A DNA stretch of 64,000 nt from Streptomyces mangrovisoli (lineage in GTDB: Bacteria > Actinomycetota > Actinomycetes > Streptomycetales > Streptomycetaceae): the NCBI RefSeq assembly GCF_000974985.2, contig NZ_LAVA02000003.1, forward strand, positions 186,001-250,000, read 5' to 3'. Position 1 is the stretch's first letter. Every line of letters starts with the position of its first letter. The notes under the pieces were generated by a model. The model had not been told where the DNA came from. It saw only the letters and a list, made by a program, of their open reading frames with translations, and made no database searches. Positions 26,640 to 34,332 of this stretch are shown here, in pieces. Made by a program: the position numbers and the translations under genes.

Positions 26640-27018
26640 ACCACAGCAGACTAGTGCAAGCTAGCCAATGAACGGGCGCCCCGGCTCTCCGGGAAGGGCC
26701 GTTTGACCTGCACGAATGCACGGGGCGGGGACGCTGCAATCCCGCTGAAGGCCAGGGGACAGGGCTACGGCCCGACTGGCGAGGTGGCCCGGTGACCGCG
26801 AGCAACGGCCGGAGTGTGGGGACAAGGTCCCCCTTGCAGTGTGTTTCCCCTGTTCAGCGGTCTGAAGGAGTGGCAGTGAGTCGACGAAAGCGATGGGCGC
26901 GGCCGTGATCGACCGGCACGGCGGCGCCGTTTCACCCCCGGTCCGCCCCCTTGCGGTGCTGCGGATGACCGGTCGCCTTCTACCGAATCGCGGCGGCTAG
27001 CGCCGCGCCGGTTGCTCG
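26640..27018. other. Control region between repressor and transfer block
   Basis: No gene that I can support. Together with the flanking sites (26625-26639 and 27019-27159) this is the divergent promoter region between the repressor and the rightward transfer/replication genes. Confidence 0.5.
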
Positions 27019-27064
27019 CCCCTCCCGTCCGGGAGCTCTGCGGAGCGATCCCGTACGGGAGGGG
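27019..27064. promoter_or_regulatory. Paired palindromes, candidate operator of the transfer block
   Basis: The outer arms CCCCTCCCGT (27019-27028) and ACGGGAGGGG (27055-27064) are perfectly complementary. Inside are two related 12-mers, TCCCGTCCGGGA (27023-27034, one base off symmetry) and TCCCGTACGGGA (27049-27060, a perfect palindrome), 26 bp apart. They lie ~135 bp upstream of the first rightward gene. Confidence 0.5.
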
Positions 27065-27132
27065 TTGAGAGGAGCCGGAGTCCGGTGCCTGCGGGTACCG
27101 CGGGTGACTTCCCCTTCCGCCGCAGCGTGGGT

Positions 27133-27159
27133 GCCGTCTCTCCAAAGCCTGCGCCCGCC
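27133..27159 (+). repeat. Leader repeat, copy 1
   Basis: A 27-bp block with core TCTCCAAAGCCTGCGCCC that is identical at 34264-34290. Similarity continues more loosely to the ribosome binding site. It ends ~38 bp before the start codon of the 95-residue gene. The second copy precedes the prim-pol start by a similar distance. Confidence 0.85.
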
Positions 27160-27197
27160 TCGGTGCTCCCCGTCCCTCCTGCGTCAGGAGCCCTGCA

Positions 27198-27485
27198 ATG
27201 CGCACGTACATCGGCCGTCATCAGGCCTTATCTGCAAGCGATTTCATCGAACTGGCCCTTGGCACACCGGTTGAGCTGTGGCTCGGGGTCGAGAGCGAGA
27301 GCGACGAGGAACGCGCGGCCCGCCTGGACGCGGGGCGCGACATCCTCGCCGACAACCCGGGTCTTCCCGATGACCTGATCCGCTTGGCTGCGGAGGTCAT
27401 CGAGGAGAACCCGGACCTGTTCGTCGTCGTCCCGCTGCCCCGCCCCAACCGCCGGCGCGCGGCGCGCAAGGGGGCGGCGGCATGA
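27198..27485 (+). CDS. Hypothetical AICE protein, 95 residues
   Basis: First gene of the rightward block, ATG 27198 behind CAGGAG. It is acidic in the middle (ESESDEERAARLDAGRDIL, then LIRLAAEVIEENPDLFVVV) and ends in a basic tail (RPNRRRAARKG). There is no membrane segment and no family I recognise. Its stop overlaps the DUF2637 gene start by 4 bp (ATGA). Confidence 0.65.
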   Translation: MRTYIGRHQALSASDFIELALGTPVELWLGVESESDEERAARLDAGRDILADNPGLPDDLIRLAAEVIEENPDLFVVVPLPRPNRRRAARKGAAA

Positions 27486-28468
27486 CGACGACGCAGACCA
27501 TCGAGTCTTCGGCGGTGCCGCCGTTGACCCGACCGGAATTGGGACTCGCCGGCCTCGGCGCGTTGGCTGCGGCCGGCGTCGGTGCGCTCGGTCTGATCTC
27601 TTCCTTCGACGCGGTCTCGGCTGCCGCGCTGCGCTGGGGTTTCCACGCTCCGTGGATGCTGCCGGTCGGGGTCGACACGGCCATTCCGGTGTTCACCGTG
27701 GCCAACCTGCTGCTGATCCGGATGGACATGGCGTTGGCGTGGGTGCGGTTCGTGCCGTGGGCGCTGACGCTGGTCACCTGCGGGCTGAACATCGCGGCCG
27801 GACACTCTGCGGCGGCCAAGGTCGCGCACGGCACGATGCCGCTGCTGTGGGTGGTGTTCTCCGAGATCGGCGCGCACGTCTACGCCGTGCGGATCGGCGC
27901 CGCGACCGGCCGGCGGATGGAAAAGATCCGATTCTCCCGCTGGATGCTCGCCCCGGTGTCGACGTTCGCGCTGTGGCGGCGCATGACGCTGTGGGAGGTC
28001 ACTTCCTACGCGGACGCGCTGGCCCGTGAGCGTGAGCGGCTGCTGGCCCGTGCGGATCTGCGCGAGCGGTACGGCCGCACATGGCGGCGCAGTACGCCGC
28101 GCCGCGAACGCGTCCTTCTGCGTCTGGGTGAGCTGAACCCGGCCGGTGCGGTGGCCGACGTCGCCCCCGAGCCCGTGCCGGATGCCGCCGCTTCAGCCGT
28201 GCAGGCGCCGCGGAAGCGCCCCGCGAAAAGCCGGGCCAAGGCTGCGGCGCCGCGCACGGTGGCGGATCTGCTGAGCGAGGCACGCTCGGCTACGGCTGAC
28301 TGGCCGGACGCCGGGATCAACGCGGAGGGGCTGCGCAAGGCGCTGCACTGCGGTTCGGGCCCCGCGCGGCAGGTGCGTGACGCCCTGCTCGCCGAGCGGG
28401 CGGACGGCCGCAGCCTGCACCCGTCCGACGCGGCCGCGGTCGTGGTCGGCGAGGGGGTGGCCGCATGA
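27482..28468 (+). CDS. DUF2637 membrane protein (Spd/transfer-associated)
   Basis: A 328-residue protein with four membrane helices in the first ~155 residues (LGLAGLGALAAAGVGALGLI, WMLPVGVDTAIPVFTVANLL, FVPWALTLVTCGLNIAAGH, then TMPLLWVVFSEIGAHVYAV). A basic cytosolic region and a C-terminal helical domain (~260-320) follow. DUF2637 proteins are standard components of Streptomyces plasmids and AICEs, where they are thought to help intramycelial spread. It is translationally coupled to its neighbours on both sides. Confidence 0.8.
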   Translation: MTTTQTIESSAVPPLTRPELGLAGLGALAAAGVGALGLISSFDAVSAAALRWGFHAPWMLPVGVDTAIPVFTVANLLLIRMDMALAWVRFVPWALTLVTCGLNIAAGHSAAAKVAHGTMPLLWVVFSEIGAHVYAVRIGAATGRRMEKIRFSRWMLAPVSTFALWRRMTLWEVTSYADALARERERLLARADLRERYGRTWRRSTPRRERVLLRLGELNPAGAVADVAPEPVPDAAASAVQAPRKRPAKSRAKAAAPRTVADLLSEARSATADWPDAGINAEGLRKALHCGSGPARQVRDALLAERADGRSLHPSDAAAVVVGEGVAA

Positions 28469-29115
28469 GCACGCTCGCCACGATCCTGCTGTCCGCGCTC
28501 CCCCTCGCCGCCGGTTGGGCTGTGCACGTGCGCTTGCTGGGCAGGTCCCTGGACACGGCCCGGCGTGACCCCTTGACCGGCTTATGCACCCGCGACGGGT
28601 TCACCCGCCGGGCCACGGTCCTGCTCAAGGACCCGCGAGCGGTCGTGGTGCTGGCCGACGTCGACAAGTTCAAGCACATCAACGACACCTACGGGCACGC
28701 GGCCGGCGACCTGCTGCTGAAGGCGACCGCTTACCGCCTCGCGCACCACGCCGGCCGTACCGGGGTCGCTGGTCGGCTCGGGGGCGATGAGTTCGCCGCC
28801 GTCCTCATCGACGATCACGGCACTGCCGCGGACCTGCTGGCCGTGCTGCACCGGGTGCTCGCCCGCCCGGTCGACCGCCAGGACCCGGCCGTGCACACCA
28901 CGGTCTCGCTCGGCTGGGTCCGCGCCGCAGACTTCCCCGGCGATGACCTGTCCGGCCTGCTGCGGCGGGCGGATGAGGCGATGTACGCGGCCAAGCAAGG
29001 CCGTGCCGGGATGCGCCGGGCCGGGCTCGGCTGGCTGTTCGCGACCCTGGCCGGCCGCCGCGCCGGACGCCCCGGTACCACCCTGGATGTTCCGGTCGTG
29101 GGGGTGGCGGCGTGA
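28465..29115 (+). CDS. GGDEF-domain protein (putative diguanylate cyclase) encoded on the AICE
   Basis: A 216-residue protein: one N-terminal hydrophobic helix (LATILLSALPLAAGWAVHV), then a GGDEF domain (~30-180). The DxxT region is RRDPLTGLCTRDGF, the metal/nucleotide-binding stretch is LADVDKFKHINDTYGH and the active-site loop is intact (LGGDEF). No upstream RxxD inhibitory site is evident and no EAL domain is attached. If active it would make cyclic dinucleotide from inside the transfer operon. In Streptomyces, c-di-GMP controls the switch from vegetative growth to sporulation. Overlaps both neighbours by 4 bp. Confidence 0.85.
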   Translation: MSTLATILLSALPLAAGWAVHVRLLGRSLDTARRDPLTGLCTRDGFTRRATVLLKDPRAVVVLADVDKFKHINDTYGHAAGDLLLKATAYRLAHHAGRTGVAGRLGGDEFAAVLIDDHGTAADLLAVLHRVLARPVDRQDPAVHTTVSLGWVRAADFPGDDLSGLLRRADEAMYAAKQGRAGMRRAGLGWLFATLAGRRAGRPGTTLDVPVVGVAA

Positions 29116-29498
29116 TGGCCTCCTACGCCAAGTGCTTCGACCCGGCCGGTGCCCGGTTCGGCATCCCTACGTACCCGTGGCGGTTTGCCCCGGACGGTTA
29201 TGCCACCCGCCGTCAACTCAGGGACGCCGGACTGCGGCCGGGCGGTCAGCCGGTCGCCGCGCAGGTCATGCGCGCCCACCGGGGCCTCAAAGCCGGGGTG
29301 CAGGTCGCCTACCTCTACCGCATCGACCTTGCGAGGCCGGTGCGGCTGATGACGTCGCGCAAGTGGGGCGCGCTCGCGCTGGCGATGCTCGCCCGCCGCA
29401 CCTGCCCGCAGTGCCGACTCACCTACAGCTACTGCATCCCGACCTCGCTCGGGGTGTGCGTCCCCTGTGCCTATCCCGAGGAACAGCGCGCCGCCTGA
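29112..29498 (+). CDS. Small zinc-binding protein of the RRQRL-motif type
   Basis: A 128-residue protein with the motif YATRRQLRDAGLRPGGQ near residue 36 and a C-terminal zinc ribbon (CPQC ... CVPC, ~98-118). It corresponds to what I recall as the RRQRL-motif zinc-binding proteins, found almost only on Streptomyces plasmids and AICEs next to traB. Function unknown. Its ATGA overlap with the GGDEF gene puts it in the same operon. Confidence 0.7.
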   Translation: MMASYAKCFDPAGARFGIPTYPWRFAPDGYATRRQLRDAGLRPGGQPVAAQVMRAHRGLKAGVQVAYLYRIDLARPVRLMTSRKWGALALAMLARRTCPQCRLTYSYCIPTSLGVCVPCAYPEEQRAA

Positions 29499-29578
29499 CC
29501 AGTGCTGCGGGGCCCGGTCTCAACCGACCAGAGCAGCGGCCGGGCCCCGCCATCCTCCTCTGAGAGAAGGACGCTTCA

Positions 29579-31831
29579 GTGAAGCACCCCGACGACGACA
29601 ACGAACTTTTCCACCGGCTCGAAGCCGAGATGAGCCCCGACTACCGGCCCGACTCCGGGGGCGCGGTGGTCGACCTCGGCAAGGCCCGATCCGCCCGCAT
29701 CGAGTCGGCCGACCCGAGCGCCCGACCGGGCGCCGACCGGTCGGCCGACTCTGCCCCGGACTGGTCGGCTGCCGAGTTGGCTTCACAGTCGGGCGACCCG
29801 GCCGCGCGCGTGATGGTCGACCAGCCGACCCCGGCCGCCACCGGTCCGGGCTACCTGGGTCGGCTGGCCGGTGCGCACCGCCGTGCGGTCGTTCCGGAGT
29901 GGCTGCGCTCGCTCGCCGAACTGCGCACGGCTGCGGCGTGGGTGGCCCGGCACTACGCGCACGCCACCGGGTACCACGCGCTGCGGGCCCCGGTCTACGC
30001 CGCCCGCCTCACCCTCCAGGCGCCGACCGGGGCCGCCCGGTTCGTCGGCGGCACGATGCGGTGGATGGCCGACACGGAGGGCGAGCCGGTCCGTCTCGCC
30101 GCGGTGCGGCGCGAAGACGCGGCGGAGTACCTGAAGCTGTCGAGGCAGCGCGACGGACGCGTCCGGCTGCGCACCCTGGTGGCGGTGCTCGCCCTGTTCA
30201 CGGGGCTGGGTGCCGCGCTCGCCGTCTACGTGCTCGCCCCGGAGTGGCTGCAAGCCGTCTCGGCGGGGGCGGTCGTGATGGCGCTCGGCTCCGCCGGCCG
30301 CCGCGCGGACGCCCCCGTCATCCACCGTGCGGTGGAACTGCCGGCCGCGGTCAAGCTGACCAGTGACATCGTGCTGCGCGCGCTGGGGGCGCTGGGCATC
30401 CCCGCCATCAACCAGGCGCAGGCCAAGGGCCGTAACGGGTTCGAGTTCACCGCACCGATCACCCGCGACGGACCCGGGTGGCGGGCGGAGGGCAACCTCC
30501 CCTACGGCGTCACGGTCACGGACATCATCGAGCGGCGCGAACGCCTCGCGTCCGGCCTGCGCCGCCCGCTCGGCTGCGTGTGGCCGGAGGCCGTGCCCAA
30601 CGAGCACACCGGACACCTGATCCTGTGGGTCGGGGATCAGGACATGTCCACGGCCAAGAAGCCCGTGTGGCCGCTGCTGAAGTCCGGCAGTGTGGACCTG
30701 TTCAAGCCGGTCGCGTTCGGCACCGACCAGCGCGGACGCTGGGTCGAGATCACGCTCATGTACATCGCGGCCGTCATCGGCGCGATCCCGCGCATGGGCA
30801 AGACGTTCCTTCTGCGTCTGCTGCTGCTCATCGCCGCGTTGGACCCGCGCGCGGAGCTGCACACCTACGACCTCAAGGGCACCGGCGACCTCGACCCGGT
30901 CGGCAACGCCGTGAGCCACCGGCACCGGGCCGGCGACGAAGAGGAGGACATCGAGTACGCGGTGCGGGACCTGCGCGCCCTGCGCGAGGAACTGCGGCGC
31001 CGCGCGAAGATGATCCGCTCCCTGCCCCGGGACGTCTGCCCCGAGTCCAAGGTGACCTCGGACCTGGCGAACAAGCCGTCATTCGGGCTGCACCCGATCG
31101 TGGTCGGGGTGGATGAGTGCCAGGTCTGGTTCGAGCACGACAAGTACGGCAAGGAACTCGAAGAGATCTGCACCGACCTGGTCAAGCGCGGCCCGGCCAC
31201 CGGGATCGTGCTCCTTCTGGCGACGCAGCGCCCGGACGCCAAGGCGCTGCCCACCGGCATCAGCGCGAACGCCTCGGCCCGGTTCTGCCTGAAGGTCATG
31301 GGCCAGCTGGAGAACGACATGGTGCTCGGCACGTCCGCTTACAAGCGGGGTGTACGCGCCACCATGTTCAGTTGGGCTGACAAGGGCATTCACTACTTCG
31401 TGGGTGAGGGCTCGGACGCCCGGATCGTCGGCTCGGTGTACGTGGACGCCCCGGCCGCAGAAGCCATCGGCGCCCGTGCCCGCAAGGCCCGCGAACTGGC
31501 CGGCACGCTCTCCGGCCACGCGCTCGGGGAGGACCCGCAGCCGGACACCTCCAGCGCGTATGACCTGCTGCGCGACGTTCTCGTCGTCGTCCCGGCCGAC
31601 GAGCCCAAGGTGTGGTCCGAAACCGTCGTCGCCCGCCTCGCCGAACTGCGGCCCGAGGTCTACGACGGCTGGGACCCCGAAGGACTCGCCGCAGCCCTGA
31701 AGCCGCACGGCATCGCCACGATCCAGGTGGGCCGCCGGACGGGCGGCAAGGTCGTCAACCGGCGCGGCATCGACCGCTCCCACATCACCACGGCGATTGC
31801 GGAGCGTGACGGAAACCAGGACGCGGGCTGA
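29579..31831 (+). CDS. FtsK/SpoIIIE-type DNA translocase TraB (conjugation)
   Basis: A 750-residue protein starting at GTG 29579 behind GAGAAGGA. Two membrane helices at ~202-240 (LRTLVAVLALFTGLGAALAV and the segment after it) anchor it. The motor domain follows, with Walker A GAIPRMGKT (K408 T409) and Walker B VVGVDECQ (D512 E513). A C-terminal winged-helix-like region (~665-740) is where TraB proteins read the clt repeats. TraB of Streptomyces moves double-stranded DNA between hyphae by itself, without relaxase. The palindrome cluster directly downstream is its likely recognition site. Confidence 0.92.
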   Translation: MKHPDDDNELFHRLEAEMSPDYRPDSGGAVVDLGKARSARIESADPSARPGADRSADSAPDWSAAELASQSGDPAARVMVDQPTPAATGPGYLGRLAGAHRRAVVPEWLRSLAELRTAAAWVARHYAHATGYHALRAPVYAARLTLQAPTGAARFVGGTMRWMADTEGEPVRLAAVRREDAAEYLKLSRQRDGRVRLRTLVAVLALFTGLGAALAVYVLAPEWLQAVSAGAVVMALGSAGRRADAPVIHRAVELPAAVKLTSDIVLRALGALGIPAINQAQAKGRNGFEFTAPITRDGPGWRAEGNLPYGVTVTDIIERRERLASGLRRPLGCVWPEAVPNEHTGHLILWVGDQDMSTAKKPVWPLLKSGSVDLFKPVAFGTDQRGRWVEITLMYIAAVIGAIPRMGKTFLLRLLLLIAALDPRAELHTYDLKGTGDLDPVGNAVSHRHRAGDEEEDIEYAVRDLRALREELRRRAKMIRSLPRDVCPESKVTSDLANKPSFGLHPIVVGVDECQVWFEHDKYGKELEEICTDLVKRGPATGIVLLLATQRPDAKALPTGISANASARFCLKVMGQLENDMVLGTSAYKRGVRATMFSWADKGIHYFVGEGSDARIVGSVYVDAPAAEAIGARARKARELAGTLSGHALGEDPQPDTSSAYDLLRDVLVVVPADEPKVWSETVVARLAELRPEVYDGWDPEGLAAALKPHGIATIQVGRRTGGKVVNRRGIDRSHITTAIAERDGNQDAG

Positions 31832-31840
31832 CGCTCCGGG

Positions 31841-31931
31841 GCCGCTAGCGCTAGCGGCACACCCCGCTAACGTTAGCGGCCCCGCTAGCGGCCCGAACCC
31901 GTTCTGATCAGGCCGCTAGCGGATAGCGGCC
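31841..31931. repeat. Cluster of CCGCTA-type palindromes; candidate clt (transfer) locus
   Basis: Four palindromic units just after traB. They are GCCGCTAGC/GCTAGCGGC (31841-31858), CCGCTAAC/GTTAGCGG (31864-31879), CCGCTAGCGG (31882-31891) and GGCCGCTA...TAGCGGCC (31911-31918 with 31924-31931). In pSVH1 and pIJ101 the cis-acting transfer locus made of short repeats bound by TraB sits at this place relative to tra. The repeat sequence differs from the pSVH1 octamer. Confidence 0.6.
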
Positions 31932-31972
31932 CACCTGCGGAAACCCCTGAAAACCGCCCCGGAGGGCCCCTC

Positions 31973-32230
31973 ATGACTCCCGCCCTGCTCGCTATCACCT
32001 GCCTGATAGTCGTCACTCTTGGTTACAGCGGGCTGTGTGCAGCCTCGCCGTTCGGCAACTGCCGCAAGTGCCACGGCTGGGGCTTCGCCGTGAAGACCGA
32101 CCGCAAGGGACGCCAGAAGCGCGGCAAGGACTGCCGCCGCTGCCGCGCCACCGGCAAACGCATCCGCATCGGCCGCTGGCTCTACAACCGGTGGGCCCGC
32201 ATCTACCGCGCCGGCACCCCCACCCACTGA
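31973..32230 (+). CDS. Small membrane protein with CxxCxG zinc motif (Spd-like)
   Basis: An 85-residue protein: an N-terminal membrane helix (LLAITCLIVVTLGYSGL), then two CxxC pairs in a DnaJ-zinc-finger-like arrangement (CRKCHGWG ... CRRCRATG), with a strongly basic tail. Typical of the small genes after traB in Streptomyces elements that support spread within mycelium. Confidence 0.65.
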   Translation: MTPALLAITCLIVVTLGYSGLCAASPFGNCRKCHGWGFAVKTDRKGRQKRGKDCRRCRATGKRIRIGRWLYNRWARIYRAGTPTH

Positions 32231-32245
32231 CCGGAAGGCCACCTG

Positions 32246-32440
32246 ATGATTCTGAACATCTCCGCCGTGCTGCTGTTCGGCGCCGCGTCCGCCCTCGCCG
32301 TCCGCACCAAGTCCGCCGGGGGCGGCGCCGCCCTGGTCCTGTTCCTGTTCGGCTTCTTCGCCGCCGGGACCGGCGCGTACGAGCCCATCCACAACCTCGT
32401 GCAGGCGTCCGCCGACGCCATCGCCCAACTCGGCAACTGA
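32246..32440 (+). CDS. Small hydrophobic membrane protein (SpdB-like)
   Basis: A 64-residue protein that is almost entirely two membrane helices (ISAVLLFGAASALAV and AALVLFLFGFFAAGTGAYEP) with a short polar C-terminus. ATG 32246 follows GGAAGG. Spd-type by position and size; no catalytic features. Confidence 0.6.
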   Translation: MILNISAVLLFGAASALAVRTKSAGGGAALVLFLFGFFAAGTGAYEPIHNLVQASADAIAQLGN

Positions 32441-32457
32441 GAAGGGAAACCACGACC

Positions 32458-32919
32458 GTGAACGAGCCCACCCGCTACCCGGCCGCGTACGGCACGGCCA
32501 CCCTGGAAGTCCACCACCCCACGCCGATCGTGCCCGTGCAGGCGGCGCCGCTCGCGGCTGTGCAGCCCGGCGGCATCCCGTCCGTGGCGAGCGTGGTCCT
32601 GCCGGACGGCCGTGTCGTCACCGGCTACGCCATCGCTCCCGCGCAGCCCGAACCCCTCGCCGCCAAGCCGCCCGTCTCCCGCGCGGCCGTGAATGTCGCC
32701 CTCGGAGGCGTTGGGTTCCTCGCGGTGTGCGGTGGGCTGTTCCTGCTGACCGCGTTCATCACCGCCCTCACCGCGCTCATCACCCAGTTGGTCATCCTCG
32801 CCGCCGTCGTCTTCGGCGGCTGGATCGCCGTGCAGGCGTTCGCCGCGAGCGGCCAGCGCGGCGCAACCACGGTCAACATCCGCAAAGCCGTCATCAAGCG
32901 CAACCACTTCCACGGCTGA
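32458..32919 (+). CDS. Spread-type membrane protein with C-terminal helices
   Basis: A 153-residue protein from GTG 32458 behind AGAAGGGAA; the frame is open further upstream but overlaps the two previous genes there. A Pro/Ala-rich N-terminal half is followed by two membrane helices (VNVALGGVGFLAVCGGLFLL and LITQLVILAAVVFGGWIAV) and a basic end (RKAVIKRNHFHG). SpdB-like position directly after the other small membrane genes. Confidence 0.65.
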   Translation: MNEPTRYPAAYGTATLEVHHPTPIVPVQAAPLAAVQPGGIPSVASVVLPDGRVVTGYAIAPAQPEPLAAKPPVSRAAVNVALGGVGFLAVCGGLFLLTAFITALTALITQLVILAAVVFGGWIAVQAFAASGQRGATTVNIRKAVIKRNHFHG

Positions 32920-32929
32920 GGTGGGTGGA

Positions 32930-33724
32930 GTGCGCTTCTACCTGACCACCCACAAACGCCACTGGGTCCGGCTGACCGATGTGCCGCTGTTCCTGAAGTC
33001 CGAGCACTTCGTCACCGCGGTCAAGCTGCACCCCGCGCGGGGCAGGTACGCGGTGGACTCCGGCGGCTTCTCGGAGCTCCAGCGCCACGGCCGCTGGACG
33101 CGCAGCCCGCGCCAGTACATCGAAGATCTGCGCCGCATCTGGGAATGCGTCGGCCCCTACGACTGGGCAGCCCCACAAGACTGGATGTGCGAAGACCTCA
33201 TCATCCACGGCGGCACCGCCGGGCCGAACGTCTTCGCCGGCACCCGCCTCAGCGTGGCCGAGCATCAACGCCGTACCGTCGCCAACTTCCTCGAACTGCG
33301 CTCCCTCGCCCCGGAACTGCGCATAGCCCCGGTCCTTCAGGGACGAACGGTCGCGGACTACGAGTGGTGCGCAGAACTGTACGAGCGCGCCGGAGTCGAC
33401 CTCACCGGCGAACCCACGGTCGGGCTCGGCTCGGTCTGCCGCTTGCAGTCCACCCGCGAAGGCGCCGCGATCGTGACCGCGATGGCCGCGCGGGGGCTGC
33501 GCCTGCACGGCTTCGGATTCAAGATTCTCGGTCTGGAACGCGTCGGCCACCTGCTCGCATCGGCCGACTCCGCGGCATGGAGCTACCACGCCCGCCGCCG
33601 CCCGCCCCTGCCCGGCCACCCGCACAAGACCTGCGCCAACTGCCTCGACTACGCCCTGCGCTGGCGTACCCGCGTGCTGGCCAGCCTCCCGCCCTGGCAA
33701 CAGCCCTTCCTCGACGCAGCCTGA
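32930..33724 (+). CDS. TGT-like / DpdA-family deazaguanine transglycosylase-like protein
   Basis: A 264-residue protein from GTG 32930 behind GAGGTGG; a GTG at 32921 would add three residues. The motif AVDSGGFSEL (D43) matches the base-exchange motif of tRNA-guanine transglycosylases. GLGSVCRL near 170 corresponds to the substrate-binding Gly-rich loop, and C-terminal CANC suggests the family zinc site, though shorter than usual. At ~265 residues it is smaller than bacterial Tgt (~370) and fits the DpdA-like group that acts on DNA or on unusual RNA substrates. No partner dpd or queuosine synthesis genes are in the element, so it would depend on host precursors. Confidence 0.75.
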   Translation: MRFYLTTHKRHWVRLTDVPLFLKSEHFVTAVKLHPARGRYAVDSGGFSELQRHGRWTRSPRQYIEDLRRIWECVGPYDWAAPQDWMCEDLIIHGGTAGPNVFAGTRLSVAEHQRRTVANFLELRSLAPELRIAPVLQGRTVADYEWCAELYERAGVDLTGEPTVGLGSVCRLQSTREGAAIVTAMAARGLRLHGFGFKILGLERVGHLLASADSAAWSYHARRRPPLPGHPHKTCANCLDYALRWRTRVLASLPPWQQPFLDAA

Positions 33725-33736
33725 CGAAAGGAAGCC

Positions 33737-34246
33737 ATGTTCGAGATCCGCATCATCTGCGACACGGTCGACACGGACCGCGTTACCTCGGCACTCAGCA
33801 ACGCGTTCGTGGCCGGAGCCGTACGCACCTACCCGACCCGCGACAGCAAGCGCACCCGGCTGTACGTCACCGCCGACCACCGACCGCAGCCGGAGCCGTG
33901 GCCCGAGCCGGGCGAGGTGTACGCGCTCGCCCCGAGCATCGTGAGCGAGATCGGATGGATCGCCAAAACGGCCGCTTGCAAGCCGTTCGGTGAGGTCTTG
34001 ATGCGTGAGTACTGGCTCCGCAAGGCCGCTGCGCTGGACCGCATCGCGGTGGGCGACGAAGCCGAGGGCATCACCGGCGACGCGGGGGAGGTGGCCACCG
34101 AGGCGGCCCGTCAGCTCATCGCGCACGACTTCGGCAGTGAAGGCGGCTGCCACGGCGCGCCTTACCGGCCGGACGACCCGGACGCGACCGCCAACCCGCG
34201 CGGCTACGTCCGCCAGGAATACGCCCAATGGGCCAAGAACCAGTAA
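33737..34246 (+). CDS. Hypothetical AICE protein, 169 residues
   Basis: ATG 33737 behind AAAGGAAG. Residues 1-50 look like a small alpha/beta unit (MFEIRIICDTVDTDRVTSAL, then YVTADHR). Residues ~75-160 are helical, with a Trp/Lys-containing stretch (SEIGWIAKTAACKPFGEVLM). No membrane segment and no family I recognise. It follows the TGT-like gene by 12 bp and precedes the prim-pol leader repeat. Confidence 0.6.
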   Translation: MFEIRIICDTVDTDRVTSALSNAFVAGAVRTYPTRDSKRTRLYVTADHRPQPEPWPEPGEVYALAPSIVSEIGWIAKTAACKPFGEVLMREYWLRKAAALDRIAVGDEAEGITGDAGEVATEAARQLIAHDFGSEGGCHGAPYRPDDPDATANPRGYVRQEYAQWAKNQ

Positions 34247-34263
34247 CTACGCCCGAGGCGGGC

Positions 34264-34290
34264 GCCGTCTCTCCAAAGCCTGCGCCCGCC
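34264..34290 (+). repeat. Leader repeat, copy 2
   Basis: A 27-bp block identical to 27133-27159. It is followed by a related C-rich stretch and the AGGAG site of the prim-pol gene, whose ATG is at 34333. Confidence 0.85.
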
Positions 34291-34332
34291 CCGGTCCTCC
34301 CGTCCCTCCAAGAGATCAGGAGAACCCCCAGC

